DNA of 50,651 bases from Mangrovihabitans endophyticus. GTDB lineage: Bacteria > Actinomycetota > Actinomycetes > Mycobacteriales > Micromonosporaceae. A program made the position numbers and the translations under genes. The DNA is taken from positions 1 to 50,651 of the forward strand of contig NZ_BMMX01000041.1 in the NCBI RefSeq assembly GCF_014646155.1, given 5' to 3'. This document shows, in pieces, positions 36,265-43,904 of the stretch; position 1 is the stretch's first letter; each line of letters begins with the position of its first letter. The notes under the pieces are model-generated. The model did not search any database. It saw only the letters and a list, made by a program, of their open reading frames with translations, and was not told where the DNA came from.

Positions 36265-37442
36265 CAGCGGATCAGCAACCCGTGCACGTACGCCTCCAGG
36301 TTGCGGCGCATCTCGGTCACCGAATCGCCGCCGAACTTCTCGGTGGCCGCCTCGGCCAGCACCAGGGCGACCATCGCCTCGGCGACCACCGCCCCGGCGG
36401 GCACCGCGCACACGTCGGAGCGCTGGTTGATCGCGGTGGCCGGCTCGCCGGTGGACACGTCGATGGTCTGCAACGCCCGGTTCAGCGACGAGATCGGCTT
36501 CAGCGCCGCGCGGACCCGCAGGGACTCGCCGTTGGTGATGCCACCCTCCAGCCCTCCGGCGCGGTCGGTCACCCGGCGCACGCCCTCCGGGGTGGCGACG
36601 ATCTCGTCGTGCGCGACCGACCCGCGGGACCGGGCCTGGGTGAAACCGTCGCCGATCTCCACGCCCTTCACCGATTGGATCGACATCAACGCCGCGGCGA
36701 GCCGGCCGTCCAGCTTGCGGTCCCATTGCACATGCGAGCCGAGACCCGGAGGTACGCCGTACGCCAGCACCTCCACGATCCCGCCCAGGGTGTCCGCGTC
36801 CTTCTTGGCGGCATCCACCTCGGCCACCATCCGCGCGCTGGCCTCCGGGTCGAGGCAGCGCAGCGGGTCGGCGTCGATGCGCTCCGCATCGTCGGGCGTC
36901 GGAACCAGCCCGGCCTTGACGGCCACCGAACCCAGCTCGACCACGTGCGAGACCACGGAGATGCCGAGCGCCTGCCGCACCATGGCCTTGGCCACCACGC
37001 CGACCGCGACGCGTGCCGCGGTCTCCCGGGCGGAGGCGCGTTCCAGGATCGGGCGGGCGTCGGAATGCCCGTACTTCTGCATCCCGGCAAGATCGGCGTG
37101 GCCGGGCCGGGGCCGGGTGAGCGGGGCATTGCGTGCCTGCGACTCCAGCTCGGCCGGGTCGACCGGGTCGGCGGCCATCACGGTGCGCCACTTCGGCCAC
37201 TCCGAGTTGCCCACCCGGATGGCGACCGGGCTGCCCAACGTGACACCATGCCGCAGGCCGCCGATGATCTCGATCTCATCCTGCTCGAACGACATCCGGG
37301 CGCCGCGGCCATAGCCGAGACGACGACGGGCGAGATCCCGCCCGATATCCTCGCTCGTCACCCGCACTCCGGCGGGCACGCCCTCCACCAGGGCGACGAG
37401 CGCCGGACCATGCGATTCCCCTGCGGTCAGCCAGCGCAACAC
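36264..37442 (-). CDS. aroC: Chorismate synthase
   Basis: Converts EPSP to chorismate using reduced FMN. 392 residues. The three family signatures are visible: GESHGPALVALVEGVPAG near the N-terminus, GGHRxxR-like DLARRRLGYGRGARM, and the C-terminal RSDVCAVPAGAVVAEAM. Start GTG at 37442 by alignment; the Shine-Dalgarno is poor. Unlike the other aro joints, the upstream side is not coupled: a 395-base repeat-filled gap separates it from aroE. Confidence 0.96.
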   Translation of the reverse strand: MLRWLTAGESHGPALVALVEGVPAGVRVTSEDIGRDLARRRLGYGRGARMSFEQDEIEIIGGLRHGVTLGSPVAIRVGNSEWPKWRTVMAADPVDPAELESQARNAPLTRPRPGHADLAGMQKYGHSDARPILERASARETAARVAVGVVAKAMVRQALGISVVSHVVELGSVAVKAGLVPTPDDAERIDADPLRCLDPEASARMVAEVDAAKKDADTLGGIVEVLAYGVPPGLGSHVQWDRKLDGRLAAALMSIQSVKGVEIGDGFTQARSRGSVAHDEIVATPEGVRRVTDRAGGLEGGITNGESLRVRAALKPISSLNRALQTIDVSTGEPATAINQRSDVCAVPAGAVVAEAMVALVLAEAATEKFGGDSVTEMRRNLEAYVHGLLIR

Positions 37443-37499
37443 GGGTCACAGTGTGGCATGCCGCCGCTCCCCCGATGCGGCCGACGGCAGGTGTCCCGC

Positions 37500-37639
37500 C
37501 CAGCGGACCCCTACCGCACCCCCCACGCCACCCACCCCCACCGCGCCACCCCCACCGCGCCACCCCCGCCGCGCCGCCGCGTCGGCACCCGCCGCCCCGC
37601 CGCGCCCGCCGCGCCCGCCCCCGCCCCCACCCGGCGCGC
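37500..37639. repeat. C-rich degenerate repeats before element C
   Basis: Irregular copies of ccaccgcgccaccccc and gccgcgccc fill this part of the aroE-aroC gap. No gene or hairpin stands out. Confidence 0.7.
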
Positions 37640-37709
37640 CGATCTTGAACTCTCGGGTCCGGCAAGTACGACATGTACACACAAAAGCCTCCCGCAAAGT
37701 CCAAGATCG
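37640..37709. repeat. IR element C, 70 bp
   Basis: CGATCTTG (37640-37647) and CAAGATCG (37702-37709) bound an element of the same length as element B. Its right 17 bases are identical to B, but the interior is not similar to A or B. All three are preceded by GC and followed by ACG. Confidence 0.8.
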
Positions 37710-37733
37710 ACGCGCTGGGAGACGCGCTCGGCG

Positions 37734-37773
37734 ACGCGGGGACGCGGGGACGCGGGGACGCGGGGACGCGGGG
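37734..37773. repeat. Minisatellite: 5 x 8 bp
   Basis: Five exact copies of acgcgggg, followed by degenerate acgcgcgggg up to about 37812. It lies 24 bases beyond element C, just before the aroE stop. Confidence 0.9.
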
Positions 37774-37837
37774 ACGCGCGGGGACACGCGCGGCGCGGGG
37801 ACGCGCGGGGGCGCGCGACGGGAGGCGGGAAGGTGCC

Positions 37838-38677
37838 CTACCGCACCTGGGCCGCCGCCACCAGGGCCTCGCGCATTGCGGCTTCCGGCGCCGGGACGCC
37901 GGTGAACTGTTCGAACTGACCGATCGCCTGCGCCAACAGCAGGTCCAGACCGGACACGATCCGCACCCCGCGCGCCGCCGCCGCGGACGCCAGCGGGGTC
38001 GGCCACGGGTCGTAGAGCACGTCGAACAACACCGTGCCGGGTTGCCAGTCGACGGCGGCGGAAAGGTGATCGGCGACGCCCTTGGGCACGGTGGAGATCA
38101 CCGCATCCGCGGCGAAGGCCCCCGCGGCGTCCGCCCACGTGACGCCGGCGAGCTTCACACCCACCGCGTCCGCCGCCGGGGTCAGCTCGGCCACCGCCTC
38201 CGGTCGGCGCGTCACCACCGTCACCTCGACGGCGCCGCAGCGCGCCGCCGCGGCCAGGGCCGCTCGGGCGGTGCCGCCGCCGCCGAGCACGGTGAACGTC
38301 GGTGGTGGGGACGTCCCGCCGGTGAGCCCCGCATCCTGCAGCACGCGCACCATGCCGGGCACGTCGGTGTTGTCCGCGTGCCAGCTCCCGTCCGGGCCAC
38401 GCACCAGCGTGTTCGCCGCCCCCACCGCGACCGCCACCGGGCTCGCCGAGGCCGCCACGCCGAGCGCGGCCTCCTTCAACGGCATGGTCAGCGACAACCC
38501 GCGCCACTGCTCGTCCAGACCGTCCAGGAGACCGGGCAGCCCGGCCGCGTCACAGGCGACCGCGTCGTACGTCCAGTCCAGCAACCCGGCCGCGGCGTAC
38601 CCGGCGGTGTGGATGACCGGCGACAGAGAGTGAGCGATCGGCATGCCGCAGACCGCCGCGCGGCGGCTGCCGCTCAC
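37838..38677 (-). CDS. aroE: Shikimate dehydrogenase
   Basis: Reduces 3-dehydroshikimate with NADPH. 279 residues. HSLSPVIH near residue 15 binds shikimate; LTMPLKEAA carries the catalytic Lys; NTDVPGMV the catalytic Asp; VLGGGGTARAAL is the dinucleotide loop (GGGGTAR). Start GTG at 38677 overlaps the mltG stop as GTGA. The order mltG-aroE is conserved in actinobacteria. Confidence 0.95.
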   Translation of the reverse strand: MSGSRRAAVCGMPIAHSLSPVIHTAGYAAAGLLDWTYDAVACDAAGLPGLLDGLDEQWRGLSLTMPLKEAALGVAASASPVAVAVGAANTLVRGPDGSWHADNTDVPGMVRVLQDAGLTGGTSPPPTFTVLGGGGTARAALAAAARCGAVEVTVVTRRPEAVAELTPAADAVGVKLAGVTWADAAGAFAADAVISTVPKGVADHLSAAVDWQPGTVLFDVLYDPWPTPLASAAAARGVRIVSGLDLLLAQAIGQFEQFTGVPAPEAAMREALVAAAQVR

Positions 38678-39864
38678 AGCACCCCGTTCTCTTTGGCCTT
38701 CTGGATGTTCTTGTTGTGGCCGGCCAGCGTCGACGCGAAGGCCGAGTGGCCGTCCTTGTCGATCGCCACGAAGTACAGCCACGGCCCGTCCGGCGGCGAC
38801 ATGGCCGCCTTGAGGGCCTCCTTGCCGGGATTGTTGATCGGCGTCGGGGTCAGGCCCGGTTTGCCGTGCGTGCGGTACGGGTTGTCGGGGTCGGTCAGCT
38901 CGGCCGTGGTCATGTCCTTCGACGGCTTCGTGGGCTTGCCGGTGAGCTGGTAGTAGTAGTTGATCCCGACGTCGAACTGCAGGCAGTTGCACGGGAACTT
39001 GCCGCCGTAGAGCCGGTTGTACGCGACTCGGACGATCTTGCCGAGGTCCTCGTCGTTGCCCGCCTCGGCCTGCGCCAGGGAGGCGGTGATGAGTGCCTCG
39101 TACGGCGTGATGATCTTGCGATCGTTCTCCACCGTTTCGACGAAGTTCAGTTCCGTGGTGACGTCCAGGAAGTGCTGGACCATCGTTTCGAGGATGCTCG
39201 ACGCGGTGGCGTCCGGCGGGAACTCATAGGTGTCCGGGAACAGGAAGCCCTCGATCGACTTGTCGACCTTCTGACCGTCCTTGCGGTTGAACCACCAGTC
39301 GGGCACGCCGAGCTTCACCGGGTCCTCGGCCGCCTTCTCGAAGTCCTCGACCGGAATGCCGGTCTTCTTGGAGATGGCGGCGAACGCCTGGTTGGCGGTC
39401 TGCCCCTCGGTGATGGTGAGCCCGTTGACGATCCGCGCCTTCGGGTCGAGCAGCAGCGTCACGGCGGCCTCCCCGGACATCTGCTTGCGCAGGTCGTAGG
39501 TGCCGCCCTGAATGTTCTCGCCCTTGGGGTTGGCCTCCGCGGCGTTGACGAACGCCTTGGTGCTCTTCACCACGTCCTTGTCCACCAGGGCGTTGCCCAT
39601 GTCCGTGATCGTCGATCCATCGGCGATCTTCACCCGCACCGTGCCGGAGCCCTGACCGTCGTAGTCCGCCGCGGTGAAGAAGTCGCGGACCTTGCTGTAG
39701 CCCAGGTACATGCCACCGCCGAGCAGGCCGAGCAGCACGAAGGCCATGACGAACGCGACGGCGGATCTGCCTCCCCGTCCCTTGCCGGCGCGAGACCCGC
39801 GCCGGTGCCTGGGCTTGCCGCGTTCCGCCTGGTCGTCGAACGCCACATCAAGCTCGTCGATCAT
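38674..39864 (-). CDS. mltG: Endolytic murein transglycosylase MltG
   Basis: Cuts nascent glycan strands and sets their length. 396 residues: a basic cytoplasmic tail, one membrane segment at about 34-58, an N-terminal LysM-like part, then the catalytic YceG domain with IEGFLFPDTYEF, ASLAQAEAGN, VAYNRL and KPGLTPTPINNPG. In many bacteria the motif around the catalytic Glu reads ASIVEKEA; here the first Glu is Gln and the second is kept, which I believe is common in actinobacteria. ATG at 39864 has GGAGG eight bases upstream and overlaps the ruvX stop (ATGA). Confidence 0.92.
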   Translation of the reverse strand: MIDELDVAFDDQAERGKPRHRRGSRAGKGRGGRSAVAFVMAFVLLGLLGGGMYLGYSKVRDFFTAADYDGQGSGTVRVKIADGSTITDMGNALVDKDVVKSTKAFVNAAEANPKGENIQGGTYDLRKQMSGEAAVTLLLDPKARIVNGLTITEGQTANQAFAAISKKTGIPVEDFEKAAEDPVKLGVPDWWFNRKDGQKVDKSIEGFLFPDTYEFPPDATASSILETMVQHFLDVTTELNFVETVENDRKIITPYEALITASLAQAEAGNDEDLGKIVRVAYNRLYGGKFPCNCLQFDVGINYYYQLTGKPTKPSKDMTTAELTDPDNPYRTHGKPGLTPTPINNPGKEALKAAMSPPDGPWLYFVAIDKDGHSAFASTLAGHNKNIQKAKENGVL

Positions 39865-40322
39865 CTGGTCTGCCTCCGCTGCGCGTCTAGCCAGCTCTGC
39901 AGGATCTCCACCGCGGCCGCTTGATCCACAACCGCGCGGCGGCGCTTTCCTCGCACGCCACGTTCGGCAAGCCTACGGGTTGCCACCACGGTCGACATCC
40001 TTTCGTCCGCCAAGACGACCGGGACCGGCCCGGACGCACGTGCCAGTCGCTCAGCGTACGCACGAATGTCGATTGCGGCATCCCCTTCGCGTCCGTTGAG
40101 GCGTACCGGCAGACCCACCACGATCTGTACGGCCTCGTGCTCGGCGACCAGGGCAACGATGGCGGCGATGTCCGCGGGCACGGCGTCCGGCTTCGCGGCG
40201 AGGTCCCGCGGCACGGTCTCCAGCGGGGTGGCGAGGATGCCGTCGGGGTCGCTGAGCGCGACCCCGACGCGAACCTTGCCGACGTCGACGCCCACACGCC
40301 TGCCACGCGGCAACCCGCCCAA
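39861..40322 (-). CDS. ruvX: Putative pre-16S rRNA nuclease / Holliday junction resolvase-like YqgF
   Basis: RNase H-like fold protein involved in maturation of the 16S rRNA 5' end. 153 residues. GVDVGKVRVGVALSD holds the first catalytic Asp; VVGLPVRLNG and LADERMSTVVA the middle Glu; VVDQAAAVEILQSWLD the last Asp. The start is uncertain: TTG at 40322 gives the family N-terminus, with a weak GGTGG; GTG at 40295 would be shorter. It follows alaS by 14 bases. Confidence 0.92.
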   Translation of the reverse strand: MGGLPRGRRVGVDVGKVRVGVALSDPDGILATPLETVPRDLAAKPDAVPADIAAIVALVAEHEAVQIVVGLPVRLNGREGDAAIDIRAYAERLARASGPVPVVLADERMSTVVATRRLAERGVRGKRRRAVVDQAAAVEILQSWLDAQRRQTR

Positions 40323-40336
40323 CGATCCACCGCCTC

Positions 40337-43018
40337 TCAGGCGGTCCCGCCGACCGCCTTCTCCACCGCCGCCAGCAGGCCGGGCGCCTGCTCAGCGGGC
40401 ACGCCGCCGCCCTGCGCCACGTCGGCGCTGCCCCCGCCCCGGCCGGACAACGCGCCCTTGACCAGATCGGAAGCGGACAAACCACGCGCCTTGCCGGCCG
40501 CGTTGACCGCGACCACCAGCGACGCCTTGCCGCCCGTGCGGGCCGCCACCGCGACCACCGCCGGGCGCCCCGCATCGATCTTGCCGCGGATCTCCTGGGC
40601 CAGGGTACGCACATCGTTGCCCGCCGCACCCTCGGGTGCTTCGGCACCGACGAACGCCACGCCCCGCACGTCACGCGCCTGCCCGGCCAGCGCACCCGCA
40701 CCACCGAGCACCATCTGCGCGCGCATCTTCTCCAGTTCCTTCTCCGCGTCCCGCAGCGCCGCGACGGTCTGCTCGACCCGGTCGGCCACCTGGTCGCCGG
40801 GCACCCGGAACAGGTCCGCCAGACGGGCCACCAGCAGGTGTTCGCGCGCCAGGAAGCCGAACGCGTCGATGCCCACCAGCGCCTCGACGCGCCGCACACC
40901 GGAGCCGATGGACGACTCGCTGAGGATCTTCACCAGGCCGAGCTGACCGGACCGGGACACGTGCGTGCCGCCGCAGAGTTCACGCGCGTAGTCGCCGACT
41001 TCAACCACGCGGACCTCATCGCCGTACTTCTCTCCGAACAGCGCCATCGCGCCGAGCCGGCGCGCCTCTTCCTGGCTGGTGATGAACGCGTGCACTTCGA
41101 GATCGCGCAGCAGCACCTCGTTGACCTGCTGCTCGACGTCGTGCAGCACGGCCGGGGACACGGCGCCCGGAGTGTTGAAGTCGAACCGCAGCCGGCCGGG
41201 CGCGTTCAGCGAACCGGCCTGCGTCGCCGACTCGCCGAGGAACGCCCGCATGGTCTGGTGGATCAGGTGGGTCGCGGTGTGCGAGCGGGACACCGCCTTG
41301 CGGCGTGTGATGTCGATCTCCGCGAAGCCGGTCTCGCCGGCGCGCACCTCGCCGCGGATCACCCGCGCCCGGTGCACGATGAGACCCGGCACCGGCTGCT
41401 GCACGTCGACCACCTCGACCTGGCCGCCGCCGACGTTGATCAGGCCGGTGTCGGCCTGCTGGCCGCCGCCCTCGGCGTAGAACGGGGTGGCGTCCAGCAC
41501 CAGCTCCACGAAGTCACCCTCGCTCGCCGCCGGGATGCCGCCACCATCGCCGAGCAGGGCGCGCACCCGCGATTCGCGGGAGACCTCCTGGTAGCCGGTG
41601 AACTCCACCGGGCCGCCCTGGTCCAGCACCGTGCGGTACGCGGACAGGTCGGTGTGCCCGGTCTTGCGCGCCGCCGCGTCCGCCTTGGCCCGCGCCCGCT
41701 GGTCGGCCATCAGGCGGCGGAATCCGTCCTGATCCACCTGCAGGCCCTGCTCCTGGGCGATCTCCAGGGTCAGGTCGATCGGGAAGCCGTACGTGTCGTG
41801 CAACTGGAACGCCTGCGCGCCGGACAGTTGCCCGCGACCCGACTTCTTGGTGTCGGTGATCGCGGTGTCCAGGATCGTGGTGCCCGCGCGCAGCGTGGAC
41901 AGGAACGCTTCCTCTTCCGCGTACGCGTACTGGGAGATCCGGCCGAAGTCCTCGGCCAGCTCCGGATAGGAGGGCGACATGCAGTCGCGCGCCACCGGCA
42001 GCAGCTCCGGCAGCGCCGCCTCCTGCCAGCCGAGCAGGCGGACCGCGCGGATCGCGCGGCGCATGATCCGGCGCAGCACGTAGCCGCGGCCCTCGTTGGC
42101 CGGCACCACGCCGTCGCCGATGAGCATCAGCGACGTACGCACATGGTCGGCGATCACCCGCAGCCGCACGTCGTCCGGGTGGGACTGGTGCGCCGCGTGG
42201 CCGGAGTGCGCGCCGTACCGCTTGCCGGTCATCTCGGCGGCCCGGGTGAGGATCGGACGCACCTCGTCGATCTCGTACAGGTTGTCGACGCCCTGCAGGA
42301 TGGACGCGATGCGCTCCAGGCCCATGCCGGTGTCGATGTTCTTCTTCGGCAGGTCACCGACGATGGTGAAGTCCTCCTTCGACTTCACGTCGGTGATCTC
42401 GTACTGCATGAAGACGAGGTTCCAGAACTCCAGGTAGCGGTCCTCGTCGACTTCCGGGCCGCCCTCCGGGCCGTAGTCGGGACCGCGGTCGTAGTAGAGC
42501 TCCGAGCACGGGCCCGCGGGGCCGGGGATGCCCATCGACCAGAAGTTGTCCTTCTTGCCCCGGCGCACGATCCGCTCGGCCGGCACGCCGGTCTGCTTCC
42601 AGAGCTCGATCGCCTCGTCGTCGTCCAGATAGACCGTCGCCCAGATGCGTTCCGGATCCAGGCCGAATCCACCGTCCGCCTGCGATGTGGTGGACAGTTC
42701 CCAGGCCAGCGGGATCGCGCCCGCCTTGAAGTAGTCGCCGAACGAGAAGTTGCCGTTCATCTGGAAGAACGTGCCGTGCCGGCTGGTCTTGCCGACCTCG
42801 TCGATGTCCGGCGTGCGCAGGCATTTCTGCACGCTCACCGCCCGCGCGAACGGCGGGGTGCGCTGGCCCAGGAAATACGGCACGAACTGCACCATGCCGG
42901 CGTTGATGAACAGCAGGTTGGGGTCCTCGATGGCGGGCAGCGGTGCGCTCGGCACGACCGTGTGGCCGTTCGCCTCGAAGTGCGCCAGGTACCGCTGCTT
43001 GATGTCCGCCGTCCTCAT
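40337..43018 (-). CDS. alaS: Alanyl-tRNA synthetase
   Basis: Charges tRNA-Ala. 893 residues. Class II aminoacylation core is in the first 460 residues (FFQMNGNFSFGDYFKAGAI, GMGLERIASI). The editing domain carries HTATHLIH (HxxxH zinc site) and CGGTHV; the C-terminal C-Ala domain ends the protein. A His-rich bulge HSGHAAHQSHPDD lies near residue 280. The ATG at 43018 overlaps the stop of the small membrane protein gene (ATGA, 43015-43018). The alaS-ruvX-mltG-aroE order is typical of the phylum. Confidence 0.96.
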   Translation of the reverse strand: MRTADIKQRYLAHFEANGHTVVPSAPLPAIEDPNLLFINAGMVQFVPYFLGQRTPPFARAVSVQKCLRTPDIDEVGKTSRHGTFFQMNGNFSFGDYFKAGAIPLAWELSTTSQADGGFGLDPERIWATVYLDDDEAIELWKQTGVPAERIVRRGKKDNFWSMGIPGPAGPCSELYYDRGPDYGPEGGPEVDEDRYLEFWNLVFMQYEITDVKSKEDFTIVGDLPKKNIDTGMGLERIASILQGVDNLYEIDEVRPILTRAAEMTGKRYGAHSGHAAHQSHPDDVRLRVIADHVRTSLMLIGDGVVPANEGRGYVLRRIMRRAIRAVRLLGWQEAALPELLPVARDCMSPSYPELAEDFGRISQYAYAEEEAFLSTLRAGTTILDTAITDTKKSGRGQLSGAQAFQLHDTYGFPIDLTLEIAQEQGLQVDQDGFRRLMADQRARAKADAAARKTGHTDLSAYRTVLDQGGPVEFTGYQEVSRESRVRALLGDGGGIPAASEGDFVELVLDATPFYAEGGGQQADTGLINVGGGQVEVVDVQQPVPGLIVHRARVIRGEVRAGETGFAEIDITRRKAVSRSHTATHLIHQTMRAFLGESATQAGSLNAPGRLRFDFNTPGAVSPAVLHDVEQQVNEVLLRDLEVHAFITSQEEARRLGAMALFGEKYGDEVRVVEVGDYARELCGGTHVSRSGQLGLVKILSESSIGSGVRRVEALVGIDAFGFLAREHLLVARLADLFRVPGDQVADRVEQTVAALRDAEKELEKMRAQMVLGGAGALAGQARDVRGVAFVGAEAPEGAAGNDVRTLAQEIRGKIDAGRPAVVAVAARTGGKASLVVAVNAAGKARGLSASDLVKGALSGRGGGSADVAQGGGVPAEQAPGLLAAVEKAVGGTA

Positions 43019-43320
43019 GACTGCCCCTCCTGGGCGTGCCGCCCACGCGCGCCGCCCGGCGCGTCGTCGCGCACGTCGGCGAACTCGTCCTCATACAACT
43101 CGCCCGCGGCGAACGCCTCGCGGATCTCGTCCTGCCGCTCGGCCATCCCCTCGCGGACGTCCTCCACGAAGCTTCGCAGCGACTCCACCAGGCCGCCAGC
43201 GGATTCCGACAGCGAGGTGGCGATGCCCGACGGGGTGAACTGGTTCGCCTTCTTGGTGAGCTTGCGGACGGCGACGGCGCCGACGGCCACGCCGACGCCC
43301 AGCCAGAGCAGGCGCTTCAT
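43015..43320 (-). CDS. Small membrane-anchored protein (DUF6167-like)
   Basis: 101 residues. One N-terminal hydrophobic segment (LLWLGVGVAVGAVAV, about 4-18), then a basic patch RKLTKKAN and a long amphipathic helix SLSESAGGLVESLRSFVEDVREGM. Proteins of this build lie upstream of alaS in many actinobacteria; no biochemical role is known. Translationally coupled to alaS. Confidence 0.82.
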   Translation of the reverse strand: MKRLLWLGVGVAVGAVAVRKLTKKANQFTPSGIATSLSESAGGLVESLRSFVEDVREGMAERQDEIREAFAAGELYEDEFADVRDDAPGGARGRHAQEGQS

Positions 43321-43368
43321 GGCGGTGTTCCTTTCGGTTCGCGCGCAACGGTGCGCGGGAATGGCGCG

Positions 43369-43827
43369 TCAGCGGGCGGCGCGGGCCGCCTTGCGGCGCT
43401 GCTTCAGGGTGGTCCGGACCTCACGCTCGTCCTCGGCGTGCCGGCGCGCCGAGGCGGCCTTGCGCAGCCCGTACCCGAAGGAGGCGACCTTGATCAGCGG
43501 GTTGGCCGCCGCGGCCGAGATCACCGTGGCCAGGTTGGCCACGCTGGCGGTCACGTTCTGAGCGTGCGAGGTCATGGTGTCGACCTTGGCCAGTTGCACG
43601 TTGACCCCGTCCAGTGACACCTGCACCTGCCCGAGGGCGGTGTTCACGTTCTGCACCGTCTCGCCCACGTTGTTCAGCAGCGGACCGGCCTGCTCGTTCA
43701 GCTCGTTGATCGCGCGGGTGGCCGCATCCACCGTCCGGCCGAGTTTCAGGATCGGCACCGCCAGAACGAGTACGAGCACCGCAAAGGCGATCGCGGCGAT
43801 CAGGCCGGCGATTTCTCCCGCGTTCAT
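43369..43827 (-). CDS. DUF948 family membrane protein
   Basis: 152 residues. A membrane segment at about 6-27 (AGLIAAIAFAVLVLVLAVPI) is followed by a long heptad-like region (GRTVDAATRAINELNEQ through about residue 90) typical of DUF948, then a basic C-terminus. ATG at 43827 is supported by GAGGAG seven bases upstream; a TTG at 43830 is the only nearby alternative. The DUF948/DUF6167/alaS trio is conserved in actinobacteria, function unknown. Confidence 0.85.
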   Translation of the reverse strand: MNAGEIAGLIAAIAFAVLVLVLAVPILKLGRTVDAATRAINELNEQAGPLLNNVGETVQNVNTALGQVQVSLDGVNVQLAKVDTMTSHAQNVTASVANLATVISAAAANPLIKVASFGYGLRKAASARRHAEDEREVRTTLKQRRKAARAAR

Positions 43828-43904
43828 CAAGCGTCTCCTCTACTCGGGCCCCACGGCCATGACCACGTGCGTGCAGACCCTACCGTCCGTGAGGGTCATG
43901 CGCG

